DNA from: Siderastrea siderea
Lineage: Eukaryota; Cnidaria; Anthozoa; Scleractinia; Rhizangiidae
Length of the DNA stretch: 64,000 nucleotides
Direction: 5' to 3'
NCBI GenBank assembly: GCA_964030785.1
Contig: OZ034967.1
Location: 70,185,113 to 70,249,112, forward strand
Part shown: positions 1 through 11,868 of the stretch, piece by piece
Layout: every line of letters begins with the position of its first letter
Position numbering within the stretch: position 1 is the first letter of the stretch
Notes under the pieces: generated by a model
The model's input: the letters and a program-made list of their open reading frames with translations, nothing else
Databases searched by the model: none
Told to the model about the DNA's origin: nothing
Program-made: the position numbers and the translations under genes

Positions 1-2472
1 TTCTCACGCGAACCAGACTGCGTTGGAGCGACAATTTTTGTCCGCCCCGGGTCGTAGTTACTACAATTGCAACACGACCTGGTGTCCACTGTCGACCGCG
101 GTCAAACGGGGCTATCGTGATCCTCACAGATCCATGGCGGCCTATTATGAGCTGCTATTATGATTTTGTGCAGTGGTTAATTCTTTGGGAACGCGTGGAA
201 TGCGCAACTGGTTATGAGGAAATAATTTGGATGTCATCCTTTTATCAAGTCGTTAAGTCAGAATGGGAGCCCGAACTATATTTGTGCGTAAATTTGAGCA
301 AATTCTGAAACGCGTCGAGCAGTGAAAGTGGCTAAATCAGGCCAAATGACTCCTTCGTTGTCATTGTATTATACATGTACTAATACACTGTAAAGTAAAT
401 GGACCTAACATTGCTCAAAATGCGTTGTAAGGATAGTAAACAACACCACGTAATGTTTCATGAACTTTATTCAGTTAGTTCGCTGTTATGTATTGCTCAA
501 AATGTTCGCTTCGAAATCCCATACAAAGTCTTATATTTTGAAACGTCATTTTTAATGATATTCAAATACTAAGCTTGGGTGTCCTGTGTATTGAAAAGTT
601 ACGATTACTTTTGGAACTGACATTATTGGAAATTTGTGCTCAGAATCAAGGAAATTCAGTTTCTGGGGACTTAAAAGGTAAAAATTTCCTGGGGAGCATG
701 CCCCCAGACCCTCCTAGAAGGGATCGCCTTTGGCGCTCGATAATCACAATCCATCTACTTAGAAATTTTTGCCAGCTAATTGAAAAGTTGTGGACAACCC
801 TGTGGGGGTCCTGCCAGGACACTGAAACCCTTACCTTATCAGCGTCACAAACAAAAGCTGTAGGTGGGAGTACCTCCCCCTGGCTTTGAAGTGTTTGTAC
901 AACCTCCCAGCCTGGGGCAAAGGGGGTACTGTGTGAGTTTTTGGGTGGGGGTGAGCTGTTGGGACTCTAAATAAAAAACCTTACTCTATGCCATAAACTG
1001 CAGCACATACAGGAATTATGATGTAAAAGTGGGAGAACCTCTCCCAGGCTGTGAAGTGTTTGCATTTAGTCACAAGCAACTAGTAAATATTTCATTTTTC
1101 TTTGAATGCACTGTTTTGTGACTTGAGGTTTGGCAGGATTTTATTTGCGTTGCAGTGCCGTGTCTAAGTCTGCAATCTATCGTCTGTTTTTACACTGACT
1201 GTAAAGAGTGAATTCATTAGGCACATTGCTGTACAAGTTTTCAGTTAAATATTAAAGAGTAGACTTAAAAGCAACATGTCTACTGGCCTTTTGATTTCAC
1301 TCCCTCGCAATTTTCCAGTTTATTGGATTTTGTCTTGCTTTCAAGTTTTTTATTTATTTAGTTTTAATTTGATTTGAGTGAAGCAAGAAAGTATTTTGCT
1401 AAGGGTGTTGATGAAAGCAAAGTTGAAGCATTTCTGAACATCACGGAACATGAAAGAATTACATGTAGGCTTAAATGAATTTTAAAATCCTGAGCAATGA
1501 AATAAGAAAATAAGCGTAAGAAAACTTAAGCGGTCACGCAAGGAACAATGTGACACAAGTGAGATACATGAAATTTAGTAAGCAGGCAAAGAAATAATTT
1601 TTCAAGTGGGTCAAAGACATAGACAAGCTTCTGCAGCTGATTTTGGCTGTTAGAACTTGAAGTGTACCAGTAGCTGAGAAAATGGACTGATTTAAGTTTA
1701 ACAAGGTACTCATGTAGTAGATTTAGTATGCAGAAATGGTCTTAACTAGAACCAATTAATTGTGAGATGAAGCTGTAATTCACAATATAGGAATTATCTA
1801 CAACAAAATGTGGTGTGCATTATATGCCTACCTCAAAATTAAGTCAAATTACAGGAATTAAGGAAGTTGAATAGTTGAACAGGGTGTGTAGGAAATAAGA
1901 AAAAGAACTAAATTGATAATGAAAATAATTTTAGATAATTGAAATGAATTAGTTATGTTAGTGTGTGATCCTTGTCATACTGTCACACAAGCATAATTAA
2001 CCCTGTAAGCCCCAGCATCATTACACCAAATACCAATTCTCTTTCCTGGCTGGCTTCACTACATTTTGTTGACTACTAGTCGGGAGAACTTGTTTAAACA
2101 TCAAGACAATTTTACTTTCTGATGATCAATTCCTCAACTGTCATGAGCTGTATATGTTATGATGCACTGATACAATGAAAAATTTGATGCTGATCACTAT
2201 TGGAGCTTTAAGGCTTAATAAACTGGAAATAGAAAAATAATAGTAAAAAATAATCAGAAAAATAAGCGATCCGCATGTACCAAGTCATGGAATGAGTGTA
2301 AACTCATGTGGCCTTAAATAAGATTTGATAATATTATTATGGATGCAACTGATTGTGTGGTTGTTGTGGTTGGTCTTATGTGATTTGTCAATTTCTGACA
2401 AGTTAAAGCATATAGTAAAGTTATAGGTAAATACGTGTGGCGTCAAATTACGTCCTGATTTTGGCCTTTAAT
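1..2472. other. Host intergenic DNA, AT-rich
   Basis: No convincing exon was found. Short open frames at 117-308 and 575-889 have no recognisable domain, and the second lies inside a dispersed repeat. The stretch from about 1200 to 2460 is AT-rich with many in-frame stops in all frames. Confidence 0.5.
640..1170. repeat. Dispersed repeat, copy 1
   Basis: Blocks from about 800 to 1165 (including a phrase reading ACTGAAACCCTTACCTTATC and a later one near GGCAGGATTTTATTTGCGTT) recur in diverged form at about 9262-9450. The part at 640-735, around GGGAGCATGCCCCCAGACCC, has the look of a high-copy genomic repeat. No coding capacity or terminal repeats were recognised. Confidence 0.5.
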
Positions 2473-2756
2473 AGAGCAGTTTTCAATTGAGTGTCGAAAG
2501 TAATTCGCATTTTGCTTTGGTTTTGCTTTACTTCGCTTAGTGATTGGTTAAGAAATCTCGCGCCACTTTCTCGACCAATCAGAAGTAAGACTCAAACCAA
2601 TCACGACTTGCTTGCACGCGTTTTCCCGCGCTTGGCGCCGGTTACATGTACTTGCTTCGAGTTCTGATTGGTTCATTGGGTAATTTGTGTTTGTTGTGAT
2701 TGGCTGGTGTAATTGCTTTGGTTTTGGTTTTACGACACTCAATTGAAAACCGCTCT
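2473..2756. mobile_element. Short TIR element (MITE)
   Basis: The ends are inverted copies of about 26 bp, AGAGCAGTTTTCAATTGAGT at the left and its near-complement at the right, which differs at two or three bases. TA flanks both sides, as expected of a Tc1/mariner-type target duplication. The body is about 280 bp and has no transposase, so it is non-autonomous. Confidence 0.7.
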
Positions 2757-3505
2757 AATGTGGATGATAAGAACTGCGTTAGCACTGGTGTTTATTTTTA
2801 CTGTGGTTTTTTTAACTTTCATTACATTTTTGTATATTTGTAGCACATATTTTTGAGAAAATGTGACCAGAAACTGCTTTCTATTTGTTGCCTTAGAAAA
2901 TCCATTCCACGTGACAAAACTGATCGTGGAAAATATCACGAAACTTAATGTTTTTTCCGTGACTTGTACACGTACAATACAGCACATCTTGTTACTTATG
3001 ATGTCATGCATGACCAAACCCGTATCCAGAGGAACTAACAACGTGCGTGCTGACAAAGGAACGAGCATGCTCATTCCACAAAGGATAAACCATTCTACAT
3101 CTACCCCCCTGCCCACCCCTTTGTGTTGTCATCTGTATGGTGTATGTTGTTTTTACTTTTTTTTACGAGTTTTATTTGTTCCCTAAGGCATATTTCAGAT
3201 GTCCAACATTTCATGCATCAAATGTTGGCCAAACTAAATAGGCACTATTCCAAGAGACAGAGTTCGATGAATTGCTTTTTTTCAGTCATTTTCTAAAGCT
3301 AAACTGAGAAGTTTTTAAAATAATTCTTTGCATAAAATTTTAGGCTCTTTTTTTACACTTCTTTGTTTTGTATTTTTTTGAATCTATTGTATATTTACAT
3401 TTGTTATTCATGTAACGTTATTTGAAGAGCTTTACTTAAAGTGATTCCCTTGTTGCATACTGTCATTTTTAATCATACGTATTTTACTCTTTGTTTTAAC
3501 TACAG

Positions 3506-3573
3506 AGCAATCCAGGAATCTGTTTCGTGGTTGATCAGATAGTGACTGGAGAAGAATGGAGAAGCAAGTTCTG
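3506..3573 (+). other. Candidate internal coding exon
   Basis: A T-rich tract and CTACAG precede an open 68-nt stretch that ends at CTG followed by GTGAGT, a canonical splice donor. Only one frame is open; it reads SNPGICFVVDQIVTGEEWRS near its start and middle. The exon leaves two bases of a split codon, so it cannot splice directly to the exon at 7124. Another exon would have to lie between, or the two belong to different genes. The function is unknown. Confidence 0.35.
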
Positions 3574-3998
3574 GTGAGTTTTTGAACCCGCTTTTTGTTG
3601 TTCTTTGGGGAAATTAGTTGTTATTTTGTCTGGCTAAGAGCTCTTGTATGATCTAGTTTTTGACTTGGGAAGACATGTATCACTGAAACAGTTCACAGGA
3701 ATGGGGCAAAGAATTCGGTTGGTCGGTCGATCAATCTCATATCCAGAGTCCTCAGGCTTCTTGGTTCTGTTACGTACTGTAACAAAACTTGGAACCGGTA
3801 AGGGACCACTCATTTTTTATGGGGTGGGTGGGGGAGGGGGGGGGGGCTGGTGGGATTTGATGGGTGGTTCCTGCAATATATAATAACCCCCCCTTTATAT
3901 TAGCTGTTTTTTTACCTGGCCCCCCTTGTAGTCCTAAATGTTTTGGATGACCCCCCCCAAGAAAAACTGATAAAGTAAATCTAAATTTATCAAGCTTA

Positions 3999-5052
3999 AA
4001 GAGCCAGTGTCACCCAAAGTGCTTTGCGCCCCGAGGTACAATTTTCATATATGAAAAATCCGCCATTTTCTTGATTGTTGTGAAGTCTGATTTATATCTT
4101 CTTCCATCGCTGCCGTTAGCGATCCGAAAGCGCTAGTGTGAATTTTGACTTGACATTTAAGTGCCGTCGTATCGATTTCGTTGCATATTTCCGAATTCTG
4201 AAGTGTTTTGGCGGTGGAGAAGGAGATCTTTAAATTGGATGCTTGGTAGGGTTCAAGAAAGCTGAGGCGAAGGCCGAGTCTTCCGCGCTCTGCCAAAGTT
4301 GTACGGCTGAAGGAGTCCGTCTATCAGTAGCGGAGAGAAAGAAAAACAACTGTGGGGTTTCAGCAACAGTACTGACACTGCGTTCGCCGAAATAGTGCTA
4401 CGTTCGTTGCCGGATGAAAACAGAAGGAACGTTTAAATTTACATCGTGGACACAAAATAACAGTAGCTACGGGCCTGCTCCAAAATAATGCTTATGGTCA
4501 TGAGCTTGTGGTGTTTTGCTTAATTATTCCTTGTGTTCACTCTCTGTTTGTGTTTTATGTTTACAAAATGTGTAAGTAACTGTTCTGGTTTTGCGATCGA
4601 TGCGATCGATCGCGCGATCAATCGATCGGACTGTAATATATTCATGTACACGCATTGACTGCGAAGTCAGATGTTGCGTACTTTTCTCCAGTGACATCTA
4701 GCGATGAAGACGTCAATATTCTTACTACTTGTTTTTGTTTTATTTTTATATCGAGTGGAAGTGGCTGCTCTGGTTTTACGTACATCGAGATCGATCGATC
4801 AATCGATCGGTTGTTACAATAGCTCCATACGCGTTGACTACAAATTCAGATCTTGAGTTGTTTTCTCCAGTAACATCTAGCGATGAAGATATTTCTATTT
4901 TAGACGTTACTATTGTACATATCAGCTCGCTGAAAGGCCAGTTTGCAAGGTATAATTTGCGAAAAGTCCGGCAAACGCGCCAGACAAACGCAAAAAGCTG
5001 TTTCAAAACAAAAACACAAGCGCGCAAAGCGCCTTGGGTGACACTGGCTCTT
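3999..5052. mobile_element. TA-flanked TIR element, 1,054 bp
   Basis: The left end AAGAGCCAGTGTCACCCAAA and the inverted right end match over about 31 bp with two or three mismatches. Both ends are flanked by TA (3997-3998 and 5053-5054). The interior holds two diverged tandem copies of a block of about 170 bp (about 4570-4725 and 4745-4915), each starting with a GATCGATC-rich tract and ending in CATCTAGCGATGAAGA. No transposase is recognisable, so it is probably non-autonomous. Confidence 0.65.
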
Positions 5053-5054
5053 TA

Positions 5055-6149
5055 TATCAACGTCAAGTCAATTTCAACAAACATTGTATTAGAATCAGTC
5101 CTGCAGGAGTAAATGTCTTTGACAAGCACTAAAGGTAATTTTCTAGTATTGGTTTCAGGGGTATTTTCCCCTGGAAAATTTGAAAATCTAGCGGATGCTG
5201 TGACGCAATTTGGTGCATGCTGAAGTACATTTTAAACAGACAATTAATGCAGGACTTTTAAGCATTATTTTGGACACTTATCAGTTGTTCATTATTTTAG
5301 AATAGACCAGCAGAGGCCCAAAATTATCCTGGCTGTATTTTGTAACAAAACCGTTGGTGGGGTAGAGTTGCCGTTGGGTGTAGAATGAAAGTAGGGGGGG
5401 GGGGGGTTGGTGGCGTGCTCCCCTGGGAAAATTGGAATTTTCAAAGCCTTAGAAATGCTATTTTTGGAATTCTGGCACTGATGTTTGCATTATTACAGAT
5501 GCTGTCACTACCAACTCTAAAGGGAACTGTCTGGTAACCCCGTTTACACAGCATATTTTTTGGCTAGCCCCCCCCCCCCCTTTTGAAGCCATCTTTTTTG
5601 GCATGGCCAGCATCCCCACCACCAGCTCCCCCCACCTCTTAAAATGAACCGTCTCTAGTGGCAGGATTTCGTGGCCGCCCACTGACCAAGAAGCCTGAGA
5701 ACTTTGGGTATGAGCTCGGTTGGTCAGTCAGTCGATTTCCCGTAAACGTTGATTGGTTAATCCACTGACCAGCTAGCACAGGCCAGTAAAATTATAACAC
5801 TACCTGATACTGTGGATGCATCAATTTGATAGCTAAACAAAACGGTGGCCTTTGCAGGTGAAAATACCTGTGTACTCGAAAAATGTCAAATTCTCAAGTC
5901 CAATTACTTGTACATCTAAACCAGTCTATATATTTTCTTTTCGTTCTTTCCGTCTATATATTTTCATTTTGTTATTATTCCACTGTTGTATCATTTTACC
6001 ATATACAGTGTAAGGGCAAGAGAATGCACAAAATGTGCCAGCATATTACACTGTACAATCCTGGTTTGACTGGTTTTTTGCTGAAGGAGGGTGAAAAAAA
6101 ACAAAATGCAGTGGGATAATAAGCCTCTTATTCAGTGTTTTGGTCGATA
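5055..6149. other. Host intergenic DNA
   Basis: No supported exon. The stretch contains homopolymer G and C tracts (near 5395 and 5570). The first copy of an 11-bp direct repeat flanking the next element sits at 6139-6149. Confidence 0.4.
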
Positions 6150-6331
6150 TCCTGCTAGCAGAGGTTTTTTATCTTGCTGTTTCTTTTTTGTAGTCTTGAA
6201 TTGTTCCACGGCGAGAAAAACCTCTGCCACGATACGTTTCTTGCAGTAGAGGAAAACAACAACGATAAAAACAGCCGTAAAAAGAGTGCGAAAAAGAAGC
6301 GGCAAGATAAAAACCCTCTGCTAGCAGGGTA
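6150..6331. mobile_element. Palindromic MITE with 11-bp flanking repeat
   Basis: The two arms begin with CCTGCTAGCAGAGG and its inverted counterpart CCTCTGCTAGCAGGG and stay complementary for about 40 bp, including the TTTTTATCTTGC part. The direct repeat TTTGGTCGATA lies immediately outside both ends (6139-6149 and 6332-6342), consistent with a target duplication. The interior is 182 bp and non-coding. Confidence 0.7.
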
Positions 6332-7123
6332 TTTGGTCGATAACATGTGGTCATTTTACTCATTACTCGCATTTTGTAACACTATGCAATCTGTAAAACA
6401 TCCACGCGTATTGTCTGCCAAAACACTAAGTAAGGTGTATTTACCATGCAGATGCTCTTGTGGATCGACATGCAATGTTCACTCTCTGTCTCCCTTGATA
6501 AGTGCAGTGCTTCTAAAGGTTTTCCAATGCATATATAAAGAGTTAAAATGACATAAGCATAAAGCACTGATAATTTAGGACCTTTGAAAAAAAGGAAAAA
6601 AGGAAAGAAAAGCTTAAATTATGTCCCTCCCTCCCCCCCCCCGGGCAAACAATCTCTGTACCATCTGTTTACAGCAGATGACTTGCAATTAGAAACTATT
6701 AATATACAAGAAACTGTTTACATATAGAAACCAGTAGAACAAAACCACAAGAAAGTATTTATTACCAGAATTGCAAAGGAGCAACAAGCAAGGGATGTAA
6801 TTATTTTCGAAACTTTGAAATTGTTCAGCAAACAAACATTTTTAAAACTTAAAAGTCAAAACTAATCAAAGAGCTGAAATAAATCTGTATACACGTAGAC
6901 TATTTAATAAGCTGAGGATTTCATCCTTGCAAGTTAGCTCATGGGAGCCTTTGATTGGTTCAGAGAATTTTAAAGATTAGCCTGCTGTTGTTGTGCTGTA
7001 TACATCTTTCAAAATTTACTGCAAATCAGCCATTTCACTCAGCAGCTAAAAAACTGTGGTGAGCGGAATTGAGTTTAACCTTTACTTATCATGAAGAACC
7101 ATAACCTATAACACCTTTTACAG

Positions 7124-7309
7124 CTGATTGTGCATGATGGTACTATGATGTTACGGGGGAGCTTTCCTCTTGCTGGTACATTTTACTCACAAAGGAATGA
7201 GTTTGTTCTTGAGGCGAAGATCAATGCAACTTGTGACTGGAAACTTATTGATAGCCCTGTGGTGACAGTGTGTGGTATTTGTAATCACTGCGTGATCAAT
7301 GAACCTTGA
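7124..7309 (+). CDS. Candidate 3'-terminal coding exon, host gene
   Basis: CTTTTACAG precedes an uninterrupted frame of 61 codons ending in TGA at 7307-7309. The frame opens LIVHDGTMMLRGSFPLAGTF and is cysteine-rich near its end (VCGICNHCV). An AATAAA signal at 7437-7442 follows at a suitable distance. This is good structural evidence for a last exon, but I do not recognise the protein. Upstream exons would lie in 1-7100; the one at 3506-3573 is a possible but unproven partner. Confidence 0.45.
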   Translation: MIVHDGTMMLRGSFPLAGTFYSQRNEFVLEAKINATCDWKLIDSPVVTVCGICNHCVINEP

Positions 7310-7436
7310 ACAGGAGAATTTTTTGAAACATATTGAACAATTTTGCGGTTTAAGACTGAATTATAGTTGTCTACAAATATTTAAACATCCCTTTTAGTAC
7401 AACAGTTATCCACAATATGAAATATATATGAGATAT

Positions 7437-7442
7437 AATAAA
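7437..7442 (+). terminator. Poly(A) signal AATAAA
   Basis: It lies 128 bp after the stop codon of the candidate plus-strand last exon and just before the convergent minus-strand exon. Confidence 0.45.
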
Positions 7443-7510
7443 CCATTGGTGCACAAGATGCTTTCCTCTTCAATGAAACACTTGTCATCAATTGTGTATG
7501 GACGATTGAT

Positions 7511-7846
7511 TTATTTTTGGATTGTTGTTAGTTCTTCTATGAAATGGCTCTTCAAGTCTTCTGTATGTTCCTCCAACCAATTTTTATTTTCTGCTTCCTC
7601 TTCATCCGAGCAAGGTGCTGAAGCATGCATGAAGTCAGGATATTTATCAGAAACGGTGTCCAAACAGATATGTTTAGAAGGCTGTTCATCTGGCTCTTGT
7701 AATGTTGAACAGCTAGCAATGGTTTCAGGTCCTAGGTCTTCAGGTGAAATTATGCCGTTCTCATTACAACTTACTGGTATTTCCCTATTTATGTAAATAG
7801 GAACTTGAGGAGAGACAATTTGGTTTGATGATTTTGGCAGTTGCTT
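7511..7846 (-). CDS. Candidate 3'-terminal coding exon, convergent host gene
   Basis: On the minus strand a CATGACAG acceptor precedes an open frame of 111 codons ending in TAA at 7511-7513. The peptide is acidic and serine-rich, with segments such as NGIISPEDLGPETIASC and a C-terminal ENKNWLEEHTEDLKSHF. There is no ATG near its start, so it would be an internal start of a spliced message. A second minus-strand frame at about 7840-7990 could be an upstream piece in another frame. The function is unknown. Its stop faces the poly(A) signal of the plus-strand gene. Confidence 0.35.
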   Translation of the reverse strand, partial: KQLPKSSNQIVSPQVPIYINREIPVSCNENGIISPEDLGPETIASCSTLQEPDEQPSKHICLDTVSDKYPDFMHASAPCSDEEEAENKNWLEEHTEDLKSHFIEELTTIQK

Positions 7847-8251
7847 CTGTCATGTTTGAATGTAAGTTTGCCACAAGCTCAGATGGCTTATCCATATTGA
7901 TGCTTTTAATTTTTAAAAATGTTTGCTTATCCATATTGCAAATAGTCCACAGTTCAGAGCGTTTGAATGCAGGATTACTGGTAGTTTTAGTCAGGTGTCG
8001 GTTTCATCAACAATCCAGCATTGTGAAACGCTGGTTGAAATTCCAACCTAGGTTCTCCTCACGCTTGCAAACAAGTCATGCACATTTGCCAACACAAAAC
8101 ATAAGAGAAAAAAATGTCTTTATGGACAGTTTTTGTGTTTGCATTTCTAGTAGTTTAAGCATATTATTCTAGTTTTTGACATCATGTGAGTTGGCTTCGC
8201 ATGTCTTTTTAGCATTAGCAGTGTTGGCGATGACAACTTGATGGTTGCTGA
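7847..8251. other. Host DNA, possible exon remnant
   Basis: A minus-strand open stretch around 7840-7990 reads like coding sequence (KRSELWTICNMDKQTFLK) but ends in a different frame from the neighbouring exon. The rest shows nothing recognisable. Confidence 0.25.
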
Positions 8252-9142
8252 TTAATACCAGGATAAGAAATTCTTGCCTTCCTTACACCTCCTGCCACTG
8301 TGTATCCCTGGATCTGTTCACCGCTGAGAGCATAGCTGACAATAAATAAATAAACAAACAAACAAATAATAAACAAAAGTAAATAAATAAGTAAATAAAT
8401 AAACAAAATCATTTCTTACTTCATTAACAGTTCATGTACATAATTATTTCAGATATTCACATGTATTTACTCTCCATATGCTTAAGAGGAGTTCACAAAT
8501 GACCAGTGCCAAGTTCGCTTGATAGCTCAGCTGGTTAGAGCACTTCACCCTGACCCATATCACAGGGTCATGACTACGCATCAATTTTGTCAGGTTCCTT
8601 ATTACCGCGGTGGTCGTGGTCATTTATTACTTCACCTGTAGTTCATATATATGAACGTCTCAATATGCAGTTGTATTCACATTCCTTTATTCTCTACTAC
8701 AAGATTAATTCTAATTAATTCTAATTTTGTCCTCCATCTACGGGGTGACATGGTGTTCACAAATGGGGGGGGGGGGGGGGATCAGCTCAGCTCTCAGTTG
8801 GCTTGATAGCTCAGTTGGTTAGAGCACTGCACCGGTATCAGAGAGTCATGGGTTCGAGTCCCATTCAAGCCTGAATTTTTTTTTTGAGGTTCTTTACTTT
8901 CAATGGCTTAAGTTGATATCTTTAACTGTGATGGTCTTCATCATTTCTTGTAATCATGTCAGTTTTAAAAAACAATCTTTGAAAATTAAATATACTATTC
9001 CAAATATGTTTTTAGGTCAAAATTTTGTGAAAGTTTAGTGAAAATGGATTTCTGTGTCGAATTATTTGCGTCTTTGGGTAAAACTATTTTAGTAGTTAGT
9101 TGCACAAATTTTCCTTAGCTGTGGCTTAAATTTAAAACATTT
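8252..9142. repeat. Dispersed repeat module, copy 1
   Basis: This segment starts at TTAATACCAGGATAAG and runs to the phrase AAATTTAAAACATTTTT. It recurs nearly unchanged at about 13629-14494 and 24306-25192, inside the tandem 3.5-kb units. It holds an AAATAAATAAAC-type simple repeat, two tRNA-like blocks and a G tract. Here it stands outside the main array, and foreign sequence (9143-10975) separates it from unit 1, so it may be the tail of an older unit. Confidence 0.7.
8800..8871 (+). repeat. tRNA-derived module, copy 1
   Basis: The 72-nt block has a 7-bp acceptor stem (GGCTTGA with TCAAGCC), a D-arm GCTCAGTTGGTTAGAGC and a T-arm with B-box GGTTCGAGTCC, followed by a T run. The anticodon stem does not pair and position 33 is not T, so it is not a working tRNA. 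An A/B-box pol III promoter with a T-rich tail is typical of tRNA-derived SINEs. Confidence 0.6.
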
Positions 9143-10975
9143 TTAGCCAATGACGTCACGTTAGTGACGTCATATGGCTACTGTCAGAGCCTAAAAATCA
9201 ACGATATACGTGAGACGTCTGTCTTACGATTTGTGAGGCTGGGGGGATATTCTGTGAGACGATGGGTGGGGGTGTGCAACAGGAGACTGAAACTCTTACC
9301 TTATCAGTGGCACAAACCCATACAGCTTATACTATAGGAGTAGGTCCCCCGGGCTTTGAAGTGTTTTGCATTCGCAAGTGTGGATTTACTTCGAGTGCCT
9401 GTTTTGTGTACGTGAGGTCTTGCAGGATTTTATTCGCGTTGTAGTCCTGTGTTTACTCAACTGAAGTACAAATTTCCACAGCAGCAAATACAAGACGGAC
9501 TTGCCAATTTGAGATGTTGTATGAACAGAACGTGGAAATTAACGTTACTTCGATCCCTAATTAACAGTGAAAGAGACAGTATTTAAAGCCCAAGTTAATA
9601 ACGATAGTGAAAAGACTAGAGTAAAACAGCATAAAATTTTTCAGGATTATCTCTCGGTAACAGCGAATCTAAAATTTGCAGTGTCATTTTTGAGTGCGTG
9701 TTATAAAACATGAACCCATTTAAAACTAAATCGGAAACTGCGCGGCTTGTTGCTAGCTATTCGTAAAACTGAAAAACGAATGAAACTAGTATTAAAATCC
9801 AAGTCACATGGGTGATCAAGGAATTAGAGGATGGATGTAGTAAAATCTTTACAAGATACTAAACGTTATTTCGGGGTTATTCATAGCTCAAAGTGTAAAG
9901 CGTATGTTGAGCAAATTTGCATAGTTGACAGCTGTAATTTCAGTCGTAGGAATATAACGCAACACTTAAAACAGCTCGAACCGACCGAAACAGTACCGAA
10001 AGATTAACAACAACAGATATGTGACAAAGCATTCTAATAGAGACCTGTTGGATCTACTGGAAAGCGAGCTGAATTTGAACATTTTCGTACTGTTCGAAGG
10101 CAAAGCAAACGAAATTTATTCGGCTGTAGGTTGAGACTCAAAATAAACACGTGCGCTGAAAATAACTTTGTACCGTGGGAAAGTTACAAATGTAAACATA
10201 CTTTGGTCGATTTGTGAAGCAAAAAGACGAAAATTATTATAGCCGACTTGATTACAAAGGAAGCAACTTCAATCAACAGGGGAAATAAATATAGTTGCAA
10301 AACTATTTCAGTCGTGTTTATAAACGCTAGTTCAAACCGATTTCGAACGAAAATATTGTGGATACAAGAAACGTCGTTTGATGGCAGACTCCTGTTTTGA
10401 CAATACAATGTACTAAGAACGTAAGTGGTTGACTGAAACGTCTGAAACCTTACAAATTAAACAAAGTAAAGCGAGTCGCGTGTCACGCAAATCACGCAGA
10501 GCGTCAAAACGGCACCCTTTAGAAAGTTGACCGTTTATGAGCACTGAAAAGTATTGGATATTCGCCGGTAGAAGTAAGAAATTAAAAGGTTCAACTGCAA
10601 CTTGCATTTATTTCTGAAGTAAGATTGTTAACTTTCCACTGATCTTTGCCTAAATTATGTATGCAATATTTTTCGACGGTGAGTTTAAGTTTAAGTTTAC
10701 TTGTTTTTGTCACTGTTCTTTGAAGAACCGTGAAATAAAGAGCTTTCTTCGGTTTCTTTACTCCGCGTAGTCACGCTGCTCAATCATTACCAGGTTTTAT
10801 AGTGGATAATCACAAGATCTTTTTGGTGGTGGCGGGGGGGGGGGGGTTGGGGCTGAAGGGTTAGGGGGGACTTACCGGAGATGTAAAGTCCCATAGGTTG
10901 TCAGGATAAATTTCACCATATTGTGAAAATAAAACGTCATTGGCTCTGCGCGCATTGCGTGCCTATGTTTCCTGA
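9143..10975. other. Foreign insert of unknown type
   Basis: Alignment with the unit 1/unit 2 junction (about 14490-14500) shows that this 1.83-kb stretch replaces only a few bases. It begins AGCCAATGACGT, and the complement ACGTCATTGGCT lies near its right end (10934-10945), suggesting degenerate TIRs. Inside it is the second copy of the dispersed repeat (about 9262-9450) and a G tract at about 10836. No coding domain was recognised. Confidence 0.4.
9262..9450. repeat. Dispersed repeat, copy 2
   Basis: Diverged match to 800-1165: both share the CTTACCTTATCAG block, the CTTTGAAGTGTTT block and the GCAGGATTTTATT block in the same order. Confidence 0.5.
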
Positions 10976-11610
10976 GGTTGTCATGTGATGTGATGCTCCT
11001 ATTTTAAGAGGGTATCATTTGAGGTGGTGTCATTTGTGATGTGATTCTCGTAAGAGTCCTTTTTGAGGTAAAAGTTGTGTTCCTGGATTTGTTTGACGTG
11101 TACTTTTTTTAAGCACACAGGGTCTGTTTTATCCTGGTGCAACTTCCTCCTAAACTTGAACAATACTGTCCTATTGTTCACCAGATCTCCCATCACCACA
11201 ATAAATTGCCCAAAATATTATGTAAATAGAAATCACAACCAGGACAGCTCCTTTGGCTCTGTTGTTAGTTGAGATATTTTTAAAGGCATCCTTTGAAGTA
11301 AGTGTTGGGCTATGGCAGGTGCCACACTGCCAAGGGATGCATTTGCTTCCCTATGTCATGTAGCAACACCACTTGTCTGGCCTATTCTCCCGAAGAGTTG
11401 TGTTGTGTGAACGGTACGAAAGCTCATCCATGCTCCCTCAGTGATGGCTCCTTGTTCGTATACATGTTCCAAGGAGTAGTTTTTTTCCTTTTGAGTGGCT
11501 GCTTTGCTTGTTTTAAAAGCTTGAACCACCCTTCTTGAACAAGAAATGATGCCCACAACTTAGCATCTTTTGGCGATGAGGATGGGAGTTGTTCATCTTG
11601 GCTTTTTGTT

Positions 11611-11868
11611 TTTCAAGAAAGGATTTATGGTTCCGATTGCTTCAAAGCGTGTGGGTAATTTTGTCTCTAAATCACCTTCGAAAGTCCACTTTGAAAACTT
11701 CACTACTGAGGTAATAATACTGTCATCATACCCTCCAGGAGGACTGGACATGGCCCAGTGACTTCCAAACGAATTCAGCAACAAATCCCAGTTGGCAGAA
11801 TTTCTAGAAACGATGTGAAGTGCAATTGTCCTGGCAATAGATGAATGGACGTGCACGTGGTTCTTCAT
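11611..11868 (-). pseudogene. Conserved exon-like frame, unit copy 1
   Basis: 86 codons open from an ATG, with the central phrase NSANWDLLLNSFGSHWAM followed by SSPPGGYDDSIIT. The same frame exists at 15138-15395 and 25821-26078 with only a few substitutions. Just past its end an A-run of different length in each copy breaks the frame. I cannot name the protein or tell whether the gene is alive. Confidence 0.35.

Noticed and set aside
575..889. 104-codon open frame
   Set aside because: It falls in a dispersed repeat and has no start context, splice sites or domain.
8514..8600. Second tRNA-like block next to the SINE-like module
   Set aside because: Only the D-arm-like CTTGATAGCTCAGCTGGTTAGAG is recognisable; acceptor and T arms do not pair, so it is not called separately.
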